Shown here: piece after piece, positions 25,270 to 34,117 of the stretch
Position numbering within the stretch: position 1 is the stretch's first letter
How the letters are laid out: the number at the start of each line of letters is the position of its first letter
NCBI GenBank assembly: GCA_031180725.1
Contig: JAPSLO010000008.1
Span: 1 to 64,000 of the forward strand
DNA length: 64,000 nt
Origin: Roseomonas sp.
Lineage (GTDB): Bacteria > Pseudomonadota > Alphaproteobacteria > Acetobacterales > Acetobacteraceae
Direction of reading: 5' to 3'
Notes under the pieces: model-generated
Database searches by the model: none
What the model was told of the DNA's origin: nothing
Seen by the model: the letters and a program-made list of their open reading frames with translations, nothing else
Made by a program: the position numbers and the translations under genes

Positions 25270-26511
25270 ATGACGAAGACGTTCAGGATCACACGCCGCG
25301 CGGCCCTGCTGGGCGCGGCGGGCGCGCTGGCCGCCCCAGGCATCAAGCCATCCTTCGCACAGTCCGCACCGATCAAGGTCGGCGTTCTGCACTCCCTTTC
25401 CGGCACCATGGCGATCAGCGAGACGGCGCTGCGCGACACCGTGCTGATGATGGTCGAATGGCAGAACAGCCGCGGCGGCATTGGCGGCAGGCACCTGGAA
25501 GCCGTGGTGGTGGACCCCGCCTCCAACTGGCCGCTCTTCGCGGAGAAGGCGCGCGAGCTGCTCCAGGTCCACAAGGTGGACGTGACCTTCGGCTGCTGGA
25601 CCTCGGTGTCCCGCAAATCCGTGCTGCCGGTCTTCGAGGAGCTGAACGGCCTGCTGTTCTACCCCGTCCAGTACGAGGGCGAGGAGGAAAGCAAGAACAT
25701 CTTCTACACCGGCGCCGCTCCGAACCAGCAGGCGATCCCGGCAGTGGAATACCTGATGTCCGCCGACGGCGGCGAGGCGAAGCGCATCGCCCTGCTCGGC
25801 ACCGACTATGTGTATCCCCGCACAACCAACCGCATCCTGCGCGCCTTCCTCAATTCCAAGGGCATTAGCGACGCGGATATCATGGAGGAATACACCCCCT
25901 TCGGACACAGCGACTGGCAGGGCATTGTCAGCCGCGTGAAGCGCTTCGCCGGCGAGGGCAAGAAGACTGCCATCGTCTCCACCATCAATGGCGACGCCAA
26001 CGTTCCCTTCTATCGCGAGCTGGGCAACCAGGGCGTCAAGGCAGAGGACATTCCCTCCGTCGCCTTCTCGGTGGGCGAGGAGGAACTGGCCGGCATCGAC
26101 ACCAAGCCGCTGGTCGGCCATCTGGCCGCCTGGAACTACTTCATGTCGGTCGAGAGCACGGTGAACACCGAGTTCAAGAACCTCTGGCAGGCCTACATCA
26201 AGAACCCGCGCCGCGTCACGAACGACCCGATGGAAGCCACCTTTACCGGCTTCAAGATGTGGGCGCAGGCCGTGGCGCAAGCCGGCACGACGACGGTGGA
26301 CGCGGTGCGCACGGCCATCATCGGCCAGAAGGTCGATGCGCCCTGCGGCTACACCGAGGAGATGCACGCCAACCATCACCTGTCCAAGCCCGTGATGATC
26401 GGCGAGGTGCAGGAGAACGGCCAGTTCAACATCGTCTGGAAGACGCCGAACGCGATTCCGGCCGAGAACTGGTCGCCCTTCATCCCCGAGAACGCGAACC
26501 GGCGCCGCTGA
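25270..26511 (+). CDS. urtA: Urea ABC transporter substrate-binding protein
   Basis: A 413-residue periplasmic receptor. The signal peptide contains a twin-arginine-like RITRRAALLGAAGALAAPG. The mature protein starts IKVGVLHSLSGTMAISET and carries the diagnostic UrtA segments DPASNWPLFAEKARELL, FGCWTSVSRKSVLPVFEELN, LLFYPVQYEGEEESKNIFYT and YVYPRTTNRILRAFL, which set it apart from amino-acid LivJ proteins. It is separated from urtB by a stem-loop and heads the urt operon, divergent from urease. Confidence 0.95.
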   Translation: MTKTFRITRRAALLGAAGALAAPGIKPSFAQSAPIKVGVLHSLSGTMAISETALRDTVLMMVEWQNSRGGIGGRHLEAVVVDPASNWPLFAEKARELLQVHKVDVTFGCWTSVSRKSVLPVFEELNGLLFYPVQYEGEEESKNIFYTGAAPNQQAIPAVEYLMSADGGEAKRIALLGTDYVYPRTTNRILRAFLNSKGISDADIMEEYTPFGHSDWQGIVSRVKRFAGEGKKTAIVSTINGDANVPFYRELGNQGVKAEDIPSVAFSVGEEELAGIDTKPLVGHLAAWNYFMSVESTVNTEFKNLWQAYIKNPRRVTNDPMEATFTGFKMWAQAVAQAGTTTVDAVRTAIIGQKVDAPCGYTEEMHANHHLSKPVMIGEVQENGQFNIVWKTPNAIPAENWSPFIPENANRRR

Positions 26512-26519
26512 GGCGCAAA

Positions 26520-26541
26520 GGGGCGGCCATCGGGCCGCCCC
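26520..26541. terminator. Intra-operon stem-loop between urtA and urtB
   Basis: GGGGCGGCC and GGCCGCCCC form a perfect 9-bp stem with loop ATCG, followed by GCCCTTT. It lies in the 43-bp gap after urtA. Such hairpins after receptor genes usually protect the upstream message or stop part of the transcripts, giving more receptor than permease. Confidence 0.65.
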
Positions 26542-26554
26542 GCCCTTTCCCCGC

Positions 26555-28126
26555 ATGAAGCGCATCGCCCTTCTTTTCCTGCTGCTCACCCTCGCGCTGC
26601 CCGCGCGGGCGCAGGACACCTTCGTCGCCGCCCTGCCTGGCCTGGGTGGCAATTTCAGCAGCCAGGTGGAAGCGGCGGAGCGGCTGGGCACGCTCGGCGA
26701 CCCACGCGCCATCCCCGCACTGCGCGCACTCTCTGACGGACGGCTGCTGCGCCGGGCGGACGGATCGCTGGTGATCCGCGAAGCCAATACGTTGACGGAC
26801 GCCGCGACCGGTGCTCCCGTGCAGCCCGATAGCGCCGAACTCGCGCGCATCAACATCAACAACCGCGTGCGCGTGGCGCTGCGCGGCGCACTGGGCCGGC
26901 TGCAGCTCGTCTCGCCGGATCCCGCCGAGCGCCTGGCCGCCGCCGAAGCCGTGTTCCGCACCCGCAGCGCCGAGAACATCCCCCTGCTGGAAGCAGCCGT
27001 TGCGCGGGAACGGCTTTCGCACATCCGCGACCGCATGGCGCTGGCCCTCGCCGCCTCCCGCACGGTCTCCAACGACGCCGAGGCCAAGCGCGCCGGCATC
27101 GCGGCGCTGGGCGCCTCCTCCTCTCCCGATGCGCGTGCCGTCCTGTTGGAAGCCCGTGCGCAGAATGCCGACCTGACGGGCGAGATCGACGCGGCGGTGG
27201 CCGCCATCGACACGCGGTTGGCGATCCGCCGCGGCGTGGAAACGGCCTTCCAGGGCCTCTCGCTCGGCTCCGTGCTGCTGCTGGCGGCGCTGGGCCTGGC
27301 GGTGACCTTCGGCGTCATGGGCGTGATCAACATGGCGCATGGCGAATTCGTCATGCTCGGCGCCTATACGACCTATGCGGTGCAGGAACTGTGCCGCGGG
27401 ACGCCCTGGCTGCTGCCTTGGGCGCTGCCGCTGTCCGTTCCCGCCGCCTTCCTGGTGGCGGCCGCCTGCGGCGCGACGTTGGAGCGGGGGCTGATCCGTC
27501 ACCTTTACGGCCGCCCGTTGGAGACGCTGCTGATGACCTTCGGCGTCGGCATGATGATCCAGCAGGCCGTGCGGTTGGCCTTCGGCGCGCAGAATCGCGA
27601 GGTGCTGAGCCCGGTCTGGATGCAGGGCACGCTGCTTCTGCCCCTCGATATCCCGGTGACACAGAACCGCGTCTGGATCCTGTGCTTCTCGCTGGTGGTC
27701 CTGCTGCTGGTGGTCGCCGCGATCCGCTTTACCCGCTTTGGGCTGGAAATGCGGGCGGTGACGCAGCGCCGCCCGGTGGCGGCCGCGATGGGGATCCGCA
27801 CCGGCCGGGTGGATTCGCTAACTTTCGCTTTCGGTTCCGGCATCGCCGGCATCGCCGGGGTGGCGCTGAGCCAGATCGACAACGTCTCGCCCAATCTCGG
27901 CACCGGATACATCATCGACAGCTTCCTGGTGGTGGTGTTCGGCGGCGTGGGCAGCCTGGCTGGCGCGCTGATCGGGGCCTTCGGCCTCGGCATCATCAAC
28001 AAGGTGATGGAGCCCTGGGTGGGCGCCGTGCTGGCCAAGGTGGTGGTGCTGGTGGCGATCATGCTGTTCATCCAGCGGCGCCCGCGCGGGCTGTTCGCGC
28101 AGAAGGGGCGGGCGGCGGAAGCATGA
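26555..28126 (+). CDS. urtB: Urea ABC transporter permease UrtB
   Basis: A 523-residue LivH-type permease. A signal peptide (RIALLFLLLTLALPARAQ) is followed by about 200 periplasmic residues with HEAT-like repeats (AERLGTLGDPRAIPALRALS and SARGV-type helices), and then the membrane part from about residue 235 (GLSLGSVLLLAALGLAVTFG, VMGVINMAHGEFVMLGAYTT, FGGVGSLAGALIGAFGLG). The N-terminal extension is normal for UrtB and absent from amino-acid permeases. The stop overlaps urtC in ATGA. Confidence 0.94.
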   Translation: MKRIALLFLLLTLALPARAQDTFVAALPGLGGNFSSQVEAAERLGTLGDPRAIPALRALSDGRLLRRADGSLVIREANTLTDAATGAPVQPDSAELARININNRVRVALRGALGRLQLVSPDPAERLAAAEAVFRTRSAENIPLLEAAVARERLSHIRDRMALALAASRTVSNDAEAKRAGIAALGASSSPDARAVLLEARAQNADLTGEIDAAVAAIDTRLAIRRGVETAFQGLSLGSVLLLAALGLAVTFGVMGVINMAHGEFVMLGAYTTYAVQELCRGTPWLLPWALPLSVPAAFLVAAACGATLERGLIRHLYGRPLETLLMTFGVGMMIQQAVRLAFGAQNREVLSPVWMQGTLLLPLDIPVTQNRVWILCFSLVVLLLVVAAIRFTRFGLEMRAVTQRRPVAAAMGIRTGRVDSLTFAFGSGIAGIAGVALSQIDNVSPNLGTGYIIDSFLVVVFGGVGSLAGALIGAFGLGIINKVMEPWVGAVLAKVVVLVAIMLFIQRRPRGLFAQKGRAAEA

Positions 28127-29217
28127 GCATCGCCGTCAGACCCCCTGCCCCGCTCTCCCTGGCGCGACTCGGCCTGCGAGCAGGGCTGATCGCGGCGATG
28201 GCGGCCTTGGCCGCTTTCCCGCTGCTGAACATGCTGCCGGCGGACAATGCCCTGCATGTCTCGGACTTCCTGGTCTCCGTCACCGGCAAGTGGATCTGCT
28301 ACGCAATTCTGGCGCTCTCACTCGACCTCGCCTGGGGCTATGCGGGCATCCTCTCGCTGGGGCATGGCGCCTTTTTCGCGCTCGGCGGCTATGCGATGGG
28401 CATGCATCTGATGCGGCTGATCGGGCCGCGGGGCGTCTATGGCCACCCGGTTCTGCCGGACTTCATGGTGTTCCTGGGCTACCGTGAGCTGCCCTGGTAC
28501 TGGCTGGGCTTCGACCACTTCGCCTTCGCCCTGCTGATGATCGTCCTGGTGCCAGGCCTGCTGGCCTTCCTATTGGGCTTCCTGTGCTTCCGCAGCCGCA
28601 TCACGGGCGTCTACCTTTCCATCATCACGCAAGCCATGACCTATGCGCTGATGCTGGCCTTCTTCCGCAACGACATGGGCTTCGGCGGCAACAACGGCTT
28701 CACCGACTTCAAGGAGCTGCTGGGCATGCCGCTCAACACCTCCGGCGCGCGGGCATCGCTATTCTATGCCTCGCTGATCGCGCTGGTCGGCTGCTATCTG
28801 CTGTGCCGCTGGATCACCGGCACCAAATACGGCCGCGTGCTGACGGCGATCCGGGATGCCGAAAGCCGCGTGCGTTTTCTTGGTTATTCCGTGACCAGCC
28901 ACAAGCTCTTCGCTTTCGTACTGTCGGCAATGATGGCAGGGCTGGCGGGCGCGCTCTATGTGCCACAGGTCGGCATCATAAATCCTGGCGAGTTCAGCCC
29001 CAGCAACTCCATCGAAGCCGTCATTTGGGTGGCCGTTGGCGGGCGCGGCACGCTGGTGGGGGCGCTGCTCGGCGCCTTCACCGTCAACGGGCTGAAGACC
29101 TGGCTCACTTCCGCCGCGCCGGATCTCTGGCTGTTCGTGCTGGGCGGGCTGTTCGTGGCGGTTACGTTGTTCCTGCCGCGGGGGCTGATCGGCCTGTTGC
29201 AAAAGGTACAGAAGTGA
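28123..29217 (+). CDS. urtC: Urea ABC transporter permease UrtC
   Basis: A 364-residue LivM-type permease with eight to ten helices, including LALSLDLAWGYAGILSLGHG and FALGGYAMGMHLM, then CFRSRITGVYLSIITQAMTY, the DUF-like loop NDMGFGGNNGFTDFKELLG that is characteristic for UrtC, and the permease EAA loop IRDAESRVRFLGYSV. The ATG at 28123 overlaps the urtB stop by four bases; the open frame upstream of it is the wrong frame of urtB. Confidence 0.94.
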   Translation: MSIAVRPPAPLSLARLGLRAGLIAAMAALAAFPLLNMLPADNALHVSDFLVSVTGKWICYAILALSLDLAWGYAGILSLGHGAFFALGGYAMGMHLMRLIGPRGVYGHPVLPDFMVFLGYRELPWYWLGFDHFAFALLMIVLVPGLLAFLLGFLCFRSRITGVYLSIITQAMTYALMLAFFRNDMGFGGNNGFTDFKELLGMPLNTSGARASLFYASLIALVGCYLLCRWITGTKYGRVLTAIRDAESRVRFLGYSVTSHKLFAFVLSAMMAGLAGALYVPQVGIINPGEFSPSNSIEAVIWVAVGGRGTLVGALLGAFTVNGLKTWLTSAAPDLWLFVLGGLFVAVTLFLPRGLIGLLQKVQK

Positions 29218-29951
29218 AGAGACGGCGGCTGTACATGGACGGCGTCACGGTAGTCTTCGACGGCTTCCGGGCGCTGAACAACCTCTCCCTGATCGTGGAG
29301 CCTGGCGAGCTGCGAGCGGTAATTGGCCCGAACGGCGCCGGCAAGACCACGATGATGGATTGCATCACCGGCAAGACGCGCCCCATTGCCGGCACAATCA
29401 CCTTCGGTGAGCGCGACCTGACGAAGATGGACGAAGCCACCATTGCCAATCTGGGTATCGGCCGGAAGTTCCAGAAGCCGACCGTCTTCGATGCCCTGAC
29501 CGTCTTCGAGAATCTGGAGCTGGCGCTGAAGGCTCCACGGGACCCGCTCTCCTGCTTGCGCTGGACGCTGACCGGCGAATGGCGTAGCCGCATCGAGAGC
29601 ACGCTTGAGGAGATCGGACTGGCGGAGCGGGCCCGGGACAAGGCCGCCATCCTCAGCCACGGCCAGCGCCAGTGGCTGGAGATTGGGATGCTGCTGATGC
29701 AGGACCCCGACCTGCTGCTGGTGGACGAGCCGGTGGCCGGCATGACCGACGCTGAAACCGAGCACACTGCCAAGCTACTGGTCGGCATCGCCGGCCGCCG
29801 CAGCGTGGTGGTCGTGGAACACGACCTGGAATTCGTCCGTGCGCTGAACTGCAAGGTAACCGTGCTGGCAGAGGGCGCGCTGCTCTCCGAAGGCTCGATC
29901 GACCATGTGCAGAAGGACGAGCGCGTCATTGAAGTCTATCTGGGCCGGTAG
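29214..29951 (+). CDS. urtD: Urea ABC transporter ATP-binding protein UrtD
   Basis: A 245-residue LivG-type ATPase. Walker A is GPNGAGKTTMMD (about residue 40), the signature is LSHGQRQWLEIGMLLMQDPD (LSHGQ instead of LSGGQ, as usual for this family) and Walker B is LLLVDEPVAGM. The likely start is GTG at 29214, overlapping the urtC stop by four bases with AAAGG in front; the ATG at 29235 is an alternative. Confidence 0.94.
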   Translation: MKRRRLYMDGVTVVFDGFRALNNLSLIVEPGELRAVIGPNGAGKTTMMDCITGKTRPIAGTITFGERDLTKMDEATIANLGIGRKFQKPTVFDALTVFENLELALKAPRDPLSCLRWTLTGEWRSRIESTLEEIGLAERARDKAAILSHGQRQWLEIGMLLMQDPDLLLVDEPVAGMTDAETEHTAKLLVGIAGRRSVVVVEHDLEFVRALNCKVTVLAEGALLSEGSIDHVQKDERVIEVYLGR

Positions 29952-29957
29952 GGTCGG

Positions 29958-30653
29958 ATGCTCGACGTCGCCGATATCGACCTCTTCTACGGCGCCAGCC
30001 GCTGCCTGCGCGGCGTGTCGGTGCAAGCGGAGCCCGGCAAGGTCACAGCCATTCTGGGCCGCAATGGTGTGGGCAAATCCTCTCTGCTGCGGGCCATCAT
30101 GGGCCTGGAACGTGTGCGGGCAGGCGCCATCCGCTGGGAAGGCAAGGACATTACCGCCCTGCCACCCGCAGAGCGCGCACGTGCCGGCATCGGCTACGTA
30201 CCCCAGGGGCGGGAGATTTTCCCCTTCCTGACCGTACAGGAAAATCTGGAAACCGCCCTGGCCGCCGCGCCACGCGGCCACAAGAGCATCCCGGGCGAGA
30301 TCTTCGACCTGTTCCCCATCCTGCGGCAATTTCTGCGCCGGCGCGGCGGCGACCTTTCCGGCGGACAGCAACAGCAACTGGCGATCGGGCGCGCATTGTG
30401 CGCCCGGCCGCGGCTGCTGATTCTGGACGAGCCGACCGAGGGTATCCAGCCTTCCGTTATCAAGGACATTGCGCGCGTCATCCGCCATCTGTCGCGGGAC
30501 CGTGGCATGGCGGTGGTGCTGGTGGAGCAGTACTACGACTTCGCACGGGAGCTGGCGGACAGCATCGCGGTGATGGTGCGCGGCGAGGTCGCGCTGGCCG
30601 GCCAAGGGACGGAACTGGACGAATCGGCCGTGCGGAAGCTGCTGACGGTCTGA
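29958..30653 (+). CDS. urtE: Urea ABC transporter ATP-binding protein UrtE
   Basis: A 231-residue LivF-type ATPase with Walker A GRNGVGKSSLLRAIMGLE, Q-loop GYVPQGREIFPFLTVQENLE, signature LSGGQQQQLAIGRALCARPR and Walker B LLILDEPTEGIQPSVIKDIA; the EGIQPS box is a marker of UrtE. It starts six bases after urtD and closes the transporter operon. Confidence 0.95.
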   Translation: MLDVADIDLFYGASRCLRGVSVQAEPGKVTAILGRNGVGKSSLLRAIMGLERVRAGAIRWEGKDITALPPAERARAGIGYVPQGREIFPFLTVQENLETALAAAPRGHKSIPGEIFDLFPILRQFLRRRGGDLSGGQQQQLAIGRALCARPRLLILDEPTEGIQPSVIKDIARVIRHLSRDRGMAVVLVEQYYDFARELADSIAVMVRGEVALAGQGTELDESAVRKLLTV

Positions 30654-30706
30654 GCCGTGGGCCGCGCTGGGCCCGGTCACCTCCTTCGCCACCGTTCTGC
30701 TCGAAA

Positions 30707-30719
30707 GGGGGTTACCCCC
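30707..30719. terminator. Short hairpin downstream of urtE
   Basis: GGGGG-TTA-CCCCC about 54 bases after the urtE stop, preceded by GAAA and followed by ATAAAGC. It has no T-run; it may be a weak terminator of the urt operon. Confidence 0.3.
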
Positions 30720-30882
30720 ATAAAGCAGGCGCCGCGGTCTTCGTGAGAAAAATCGCACTGGTCAGGGCTTGCCGGGTAGCCATCGCGCTGGTTTTGCGCG
30801 ATCCGCTTCCGCAGGATGCAGGGCGAGCCGCGCCTCCAGGGCAGATCTGAGCCGCACCTGCGCCGAAAGGAGGACGCGTCTC

Positions 30883-31908
30883 ATGCCTGGATCGCCACGA
30901 CCGTCGCAGGTCCGACGTCGCGACGCCATATCGCGCCTGGGTGCTGGTCTTCTAAGTCTCGGCGGCGTGATCTCGGCCTTGCCCGGAGCGGCGCGCGCCC
31001 AAGGAACTGGAAGCTATCCCGATCGGCCGATCCGCATGGTCATCCCCGCCCCGCCGGGTGGGCCAAGCGATGTCCTTGTCCGGCTGGCACGGCCGCATCT
31101 GCAGGAGAGCCTCGGCCAGACGATCGTGGTCGAGAACCGCCCCTCCTCCGGCGGGATGATCGGCATGGGCGCCGTTGCTCGCTCCGCGCCGGATGGCTAC
31201 ACGCTGGTCCTGGCGACGAGCGTGATGGTCATCAATCCATCGCTCTTCCCAAACTCCACCTACGACCCGGTAAAGGATTTCGCGCCGATTGCGGAGCTTG
31301 CAACCGCACAGAACGTCTTCCTGGTCCGGGGTGATTCCGAGATCCGCTCGCTGCCCGATCTGCTGGCCCGGGCCAGGGCCAATCCAGGCGGCCTGAACTA
31401 TGCCAGTCCCGGGATCGGCACCACGCCGCATCTCGCCGGCGAGTTGCTGAAGGTGCAGGCGGCGATCGACATCGCCCATGTGCCCTTCCTCGGCGTCAAT
31501 CCTGCTATTGCGGCCCTGTTGGGGAAGACTACCGATATTGCCTCGCTCGCGCTGCCGCCGGCCATGGCCCATATCAAGGATGGCACGCTGCGCGCGCTTG
31601 CCGTCACTGGCACGTCCCGCTGGCCGGATCTGCCGCAGGTTCCGACAGTCAGCGAAGGCGGGCTGCCGGGCTTCAGTTCGGACACCTTTCAGGCCCTGCT
31701 GGCGCCGGCCGGAACGCCGCCCGCCATCGTGACGCGCCTGGCGCAGGAGTTCAGAGCCGCGCTGCTGATTCCGGAGGTGAAGACGCGGCTGGAGCAGATT
31801 GGCTTTACGGTCTCGCCACTCGGACCAGAGGCGCTGCGGGAGCGCATCGAGAGGGAGGTCGCGATGTATCGTGACCTGATTCGGCGCGCCGGAATCCGGC
31901 CCGAGTAG
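30883..31908 (+). CDS. Bug/TctC-type periplasmic solute receptor
   Basis: A 341-residue exported receptor with a longer leader: RRRDAISRLGAGLLSLGG with a twin-arginine-like start, cleavage near GAARAQ. The mature part has YPDRPIRMVIPAPPGGPSDV, TIVVENRPSSGGMIGMGAVA, the APDGYT loop and HVPFLGVNPAIAALLG. The ATG at 30883 is chosen because AAGGAGG lies about 12 bases before it; the frame is open back to 30769. It stands alone behind the urt operon, 229 bp after urtE, and is convergent with the small gene at 31983. Confidence 0.9.
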   Translation: MPGSPRPSQVRRRDAISRLGAGLLSLGGVISALPGAARAQGTGSYPDRPIRMVIPAPPGGPSDVLVRLARPHLQESLGQTIVVENRPSSGGMIGMGAVARSAPDGYTLVLATSVMVINPSLFPNSTYDPVKDFAPIAELATAQNVFLVRGDSEIRSLPDLLARARANPGGLNYASPGIGTTPHLAGELLKVQAAIDIAHVPFLGVNPAIAALLGKTTDIASLALPPAMAHIKDGTLRALAVTGTSRWPDLPQVPTVSEGGLPGFSSDTFQALLAPAGTPPAIVTRLAQEFRAALLIPEVKTRLEQIGFTVSPLGPEALRERIEREVAMYRDLIRRAGIRPE

Positions 31909-31956
31909 CGAGAACACGGACATGGAGGCGCGCGTCGCGCCAGGTCCTATCGGCTA

Positions 31957-31983
31957 ACGCGCCGGGCCTCAGGCCCGACGCGT
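31957..31983. terminator. Bidirectional stem-loop between convergent genes
   Basis: ACGCG-C-CGGGCC-TCA-GGCCCG-A-CGCGT forms an 11-bp stem with one mismatch and a three-base loop, between the Bug receptor stop and the stop of the minus-strand gene at 31983. Confidence 0.5.
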
Positions 31984-32204
31984 CACTCCTCGGGCGGCGC
32001 TGCGTCGAACTCGCCACGCAGTTCGTCGGTGCTCAGCAGCAGTACCTTGCGCGCATCCAGCACCTGCGGCGCCTGGTCGCGCAGCGTGGCCCAGCGAGCC
32101 TCCACCGCGTCCAGCGCCGCATCCAGGTCGTCGAACTTCTCCAATTCCGGGGCCGGGGTCCCGGCAGGACGCCAGCGAAGATAAAATGGACCGGACTGGC
32201 TCAT
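31983..32204 (-). CDS. Small hypothetical protein
   Basis: A 73-residue acidic, soluble protein: GPFYLRWRPAGTPAPELEKF, DDLDAALDAVEARWATLRDQ, LDARKVLLLSTDELRGEF. The helix DDLDAALDAVEARW could be a short coiled coil. I do not recognise a family. Codon use matches the neighbours and the start is well separated from the ArsR promoter, so it is likely real. Confidence 0.55.
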   Translation of the reverse strand: MSQSGPFYLRWRPAGTPAPELEKFDDLDAALDAVEARWATLRDQAPQVLDARKVLLLSTDELRGEFDAAPPEE

Positions 32205-32303
32205 GCCCCGCTTCTCCCCAAGGTCATTCCATCGCGCGTGAAGCGGATGCCAAGCGACGGGTCAAGGGGGCTCCATAGTCGACTTCACCCCCGCGTGAGG
32301 CGC

Positions 32304-32333
32304 TTGACGCTCATCCGGCCTCGCTCCTATACT
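32304..32333 (+). promoter_or_regulatory. Sigma-70 promoter of the ArsR/AHSA1 cassette, probably leaderless
   Basis: TTGACG (32304-32309) and TATACT (32328-32333) are 18 bp apart. The start codon of the ArsR gene follows the -10 element after seven bases, so the message would begin at or next to the AUG. Confidence 0.65.
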
Positions 32334-32348
32334 TAACTTCATGGTTAA
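32333..32348. promoter_or_regulatory. Inverted repeat over the ArsR start codon, probable operator
   Basis: TTAAC-TTCATG-GTTAA is a perfect 5-bp inverted repeat that overlaps the last base of the -10 element and the ATG at 32341. ArsR proteins of this subgroup typically repress their own operon from such an AT-rich site. Confidence 0.55.
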
Positions 32349-32673
32349 CCAACATCCAGTCGTGCTGGACCGCGTCTTCGCCGCGCTGGCCGATCCCACC
32401 CGCCGCGCTCTGCTCGAACGCTTGGAGGCGCAGGATGGACTCTCGGTCAGCGAACTGGCGAAGCCGCTGCCCATCTCGCTGCCGGCGGTGATGAAGCATC
32501 TAGATGTGCTGGAAGGCGCCGGGCTGGTCGCGCGCAGGAAAATCGGCCGCAGCGTCACATGCAGTCTCACCGCTGCGCCGATGGAGGATGCCATGGCCTG
32601 GCTTGCGCGCTACCAGCGCTTCTGGACGGAGAGCCTGGATCGCCTGGCACGGCTGGTGGAGAAGGCGCCGTGA
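32341..32673 (+). CDS. ArsR/SdpR family winged-helix repressor
   Basis: A 110-residue DNA-binding protein: VLDRVFAALADPTRRALLER, LSVSELAKPLPISLPAVMKH, LDVLEGAGLVARRKIGRSVT. No cysteine pair of metal-sensing ArsR proteins is present; instead it matches the subgroup always found with AHSA1/SRPBCC genes. Its stop overlaps the GTG start of the next gene (GTGA). It should repress this cassette; what relieves repression is unknown. Confidence 0.9.
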   Translation: MVNQHPVVLDRVFAALADPTRRALLERLEAQDGLSVSELAKPLPISLPAVMKHLDVLEGAGLVARRKIGRSVTCSLTAAPMEDAMAWLARYQRFWTESLDRLARLVEKAP

Positions 32674-33104
32674 ACGCCGTGGCGCCCAGCCTGACGCTCG
32701 TGCGGCGCATGAAGGCTCCGCCGGCCCGCGTCTTCGCTGCCTGGATTGACCCCGCAGTGATGGCGCAGTGGTTCGGCCCCCACCACACGCAGGTGGAGGA
32801 GGCCGAGGCCGATGCCCGCGTCGGCGGCACCTTTCGCGTCGTACTGCGGGAGGACAATGGCGCGCGCCATCAGGTGGGCGGCACCTACCAGGAGATCGTG
32901 CCGCAGGAACGGCTGGTCTTCTCCTGGGCCTGGCATTCCACGCCGGAACGCGTCTCTCGCGTGACGGTGCAGTTCCGCCCCGTGCCGGAAGGCACGGAGG
33001 TGACCCTGACGCATGACCGCTTCGCGGATGCGGACACGGCCAAGCGCCATACGCGCGGTTGGACGGAATCGCTCGAACGGCAGGAAAGGCTGTTCGCGCG
33101 CTGA
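32670..33104 (+). CDS. SRPBCC (AHSA1-type) domain protein
   Basis: A 144-residue START-like protein with LVRRMKAPPARVFAAWIDPA, VMAQWFGPHHTQVEEAEADA, RVGGTFRVVLREDNGARHQV, GGTYQEIVPQERLVFSW and LTHDRF, then the C-terminal helix TKRHTRGWTESLERQERLF. Such domains form a deep hydrophobic pocket; the ligand of this subgroup is unknown. GTG 32670 overlaps the ArsR stop by four bases. Confidence 0.87.
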   Translation: MNAVAPSLTLVRRMKAPPARVFAAWIDPAVMAQWFGPHHTQVEEAEADARVGGTFRVVLREDNGARHQVGGTYQEIVPQERLVFSWAWHSTPERVSRVTVQFRPVPEGTEVTLTHDRFADADTAKRHTRGWTESLERQERLFAR

Positions 33105-33160
33105 TCACCCGCCCCGCAGCCGGCGGGGCGGCAATATCAAAGCCAAGGAAGGACGCTGCC

Positions 33161-34117
33161 ATGGATACCCATGTCGCGCTGCGCGCGCTCGTGCTGGACC
33201 GCCTGATCCCCGCCACACCAGAGGCCGTGTTCGCCGCCTGGGTGGAGCCGGAAAAGGTGAAGGCCTGGTTCGGCCCCTACAACATGACCGTGCCGGTCGC
33301 GGAGATCGACGCCCGCCCCGGTGGCATCCATCGCACCGTGATGCGCGATGCCGATGGGAAGGAATATCCGAATCCCCTGGAGATCCTGGAGATCGAGGCG
33401 CCGCGCCGCCTGGTGCTGCGCGTCCCCGAAGGCGGAAGCTGCCCCGTGCCCGGCGCGATCGGCACGCTGACCTTCACCGACGCCGGTAACGGCCTGACGC
33501 GCTTCGTGGCGCACTGGGATCACCCGACGGAGGAGATGCGCGCGAAGCACGAGGAGATGGGCTTCTGGAGGGGCTGGAACGAGACGGTTGACAAGCTCAG
33601 CGCCCATGCCTCCGCCCCACCGGCCGGGGCGTCCTGCGGCATGAGCTCGCCGCCAACGCAGGAGCACGGGTGGCTGCACCGCATGCTCGGCGAGTGGGAG
33701 TACGAGCACGAGGGCACCATGCCGGACGGCAGCACCATGAAATCCCGCGGCAAGGAACACGTGCACGCGCTCGGCCCCTATTGGGTGGTCGGTCAGGGCG
33801 AGGGCGAGATGCCGGGCGGCGGCATGGCGCGCTGGCAGGCGACCATGGGCTTCGACAGTACGGCGAAGCGGTTCCGCGGCAACTGGGTGGGCTCCATGAT
33901 GGGCCACCACTTCATCTATGACGGCGCCGTCCCGGAAGATGGCCGCACCCTGGTGCTGGAGAATGACGGCCCCGCCTTCGACGGCAACGGCATGGCACGC
34001 TACCGCGACATCGTCACGCTGCTGGATGACGGCACGCGGCAATTGGCGTCCGAGGTGAGAGGGCCGGACGGCAACTGGATCCGCTTCATGTCCGGCACCT
34101 TCAGGCGGGTGAAGTGA
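33161..34117 (+). CDS. Fusion of an AHSA1-type SRPBCC domain and a DUF1579 domain
   Basis: A 318-residue two-domain protein. Residues 1-150 are a second AHSA1-like domain (LDRLIPATPEAVFAAWVEPE, VKAWFGPYNMTVPVAEIDAR, PGGIHRTVMRDADGKEYPNP, ending GFWRGWNETVDKLSAH). A linker (ASAPPAGASCGMSSPPTQ) leads to DUF1579 at about 165-318 (HGWLHRMLGEWEYEHEGTMP, GMARWQATMGFDSTAKRFRG, NWVGSMMGHHFIYDGA). DUF1579 is normally a separate gene. The start ATG 33161 has AAGGAAGG upstream; the frame is open back to 33059. The last codons overlap the DUF899 gene. Confidence 0.87.
   Translation: MDTHVALRALVLDRLIPATPEAVFAAWVEPEKVKAWFGPYNMTVPVAEIDARPGGIHRTVMRDADGKEYPNPLEILEIEAPRRLVLRVPEGGSCPVPGAIGTLTFTDAGNGLTRFVAHWDHPTEEMRAKHEEMGFWRGWNETVDKLSAHASAPPAGASCGMSSPPTQEHGWLHRMLGEWEYEHEGTMPDGSTMKSRGKEHVHALGPYWVVGQGEGEMPGGGMARWQATMGFDSTAKRFRGNWVGSMMGHHFIYDGAVPEDGRTLVLENDGPAFDGNGMARYRDIVTLLDDGTRQLASEVRGPDGNWIRFMSGTFRRVK

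Noticed and set aside
25246-27354. 702-codon minus-strand open frame
   Set aside because: Lies fully opposite urtA and urtB, both strongly supported, and shows only low-complexity composition.
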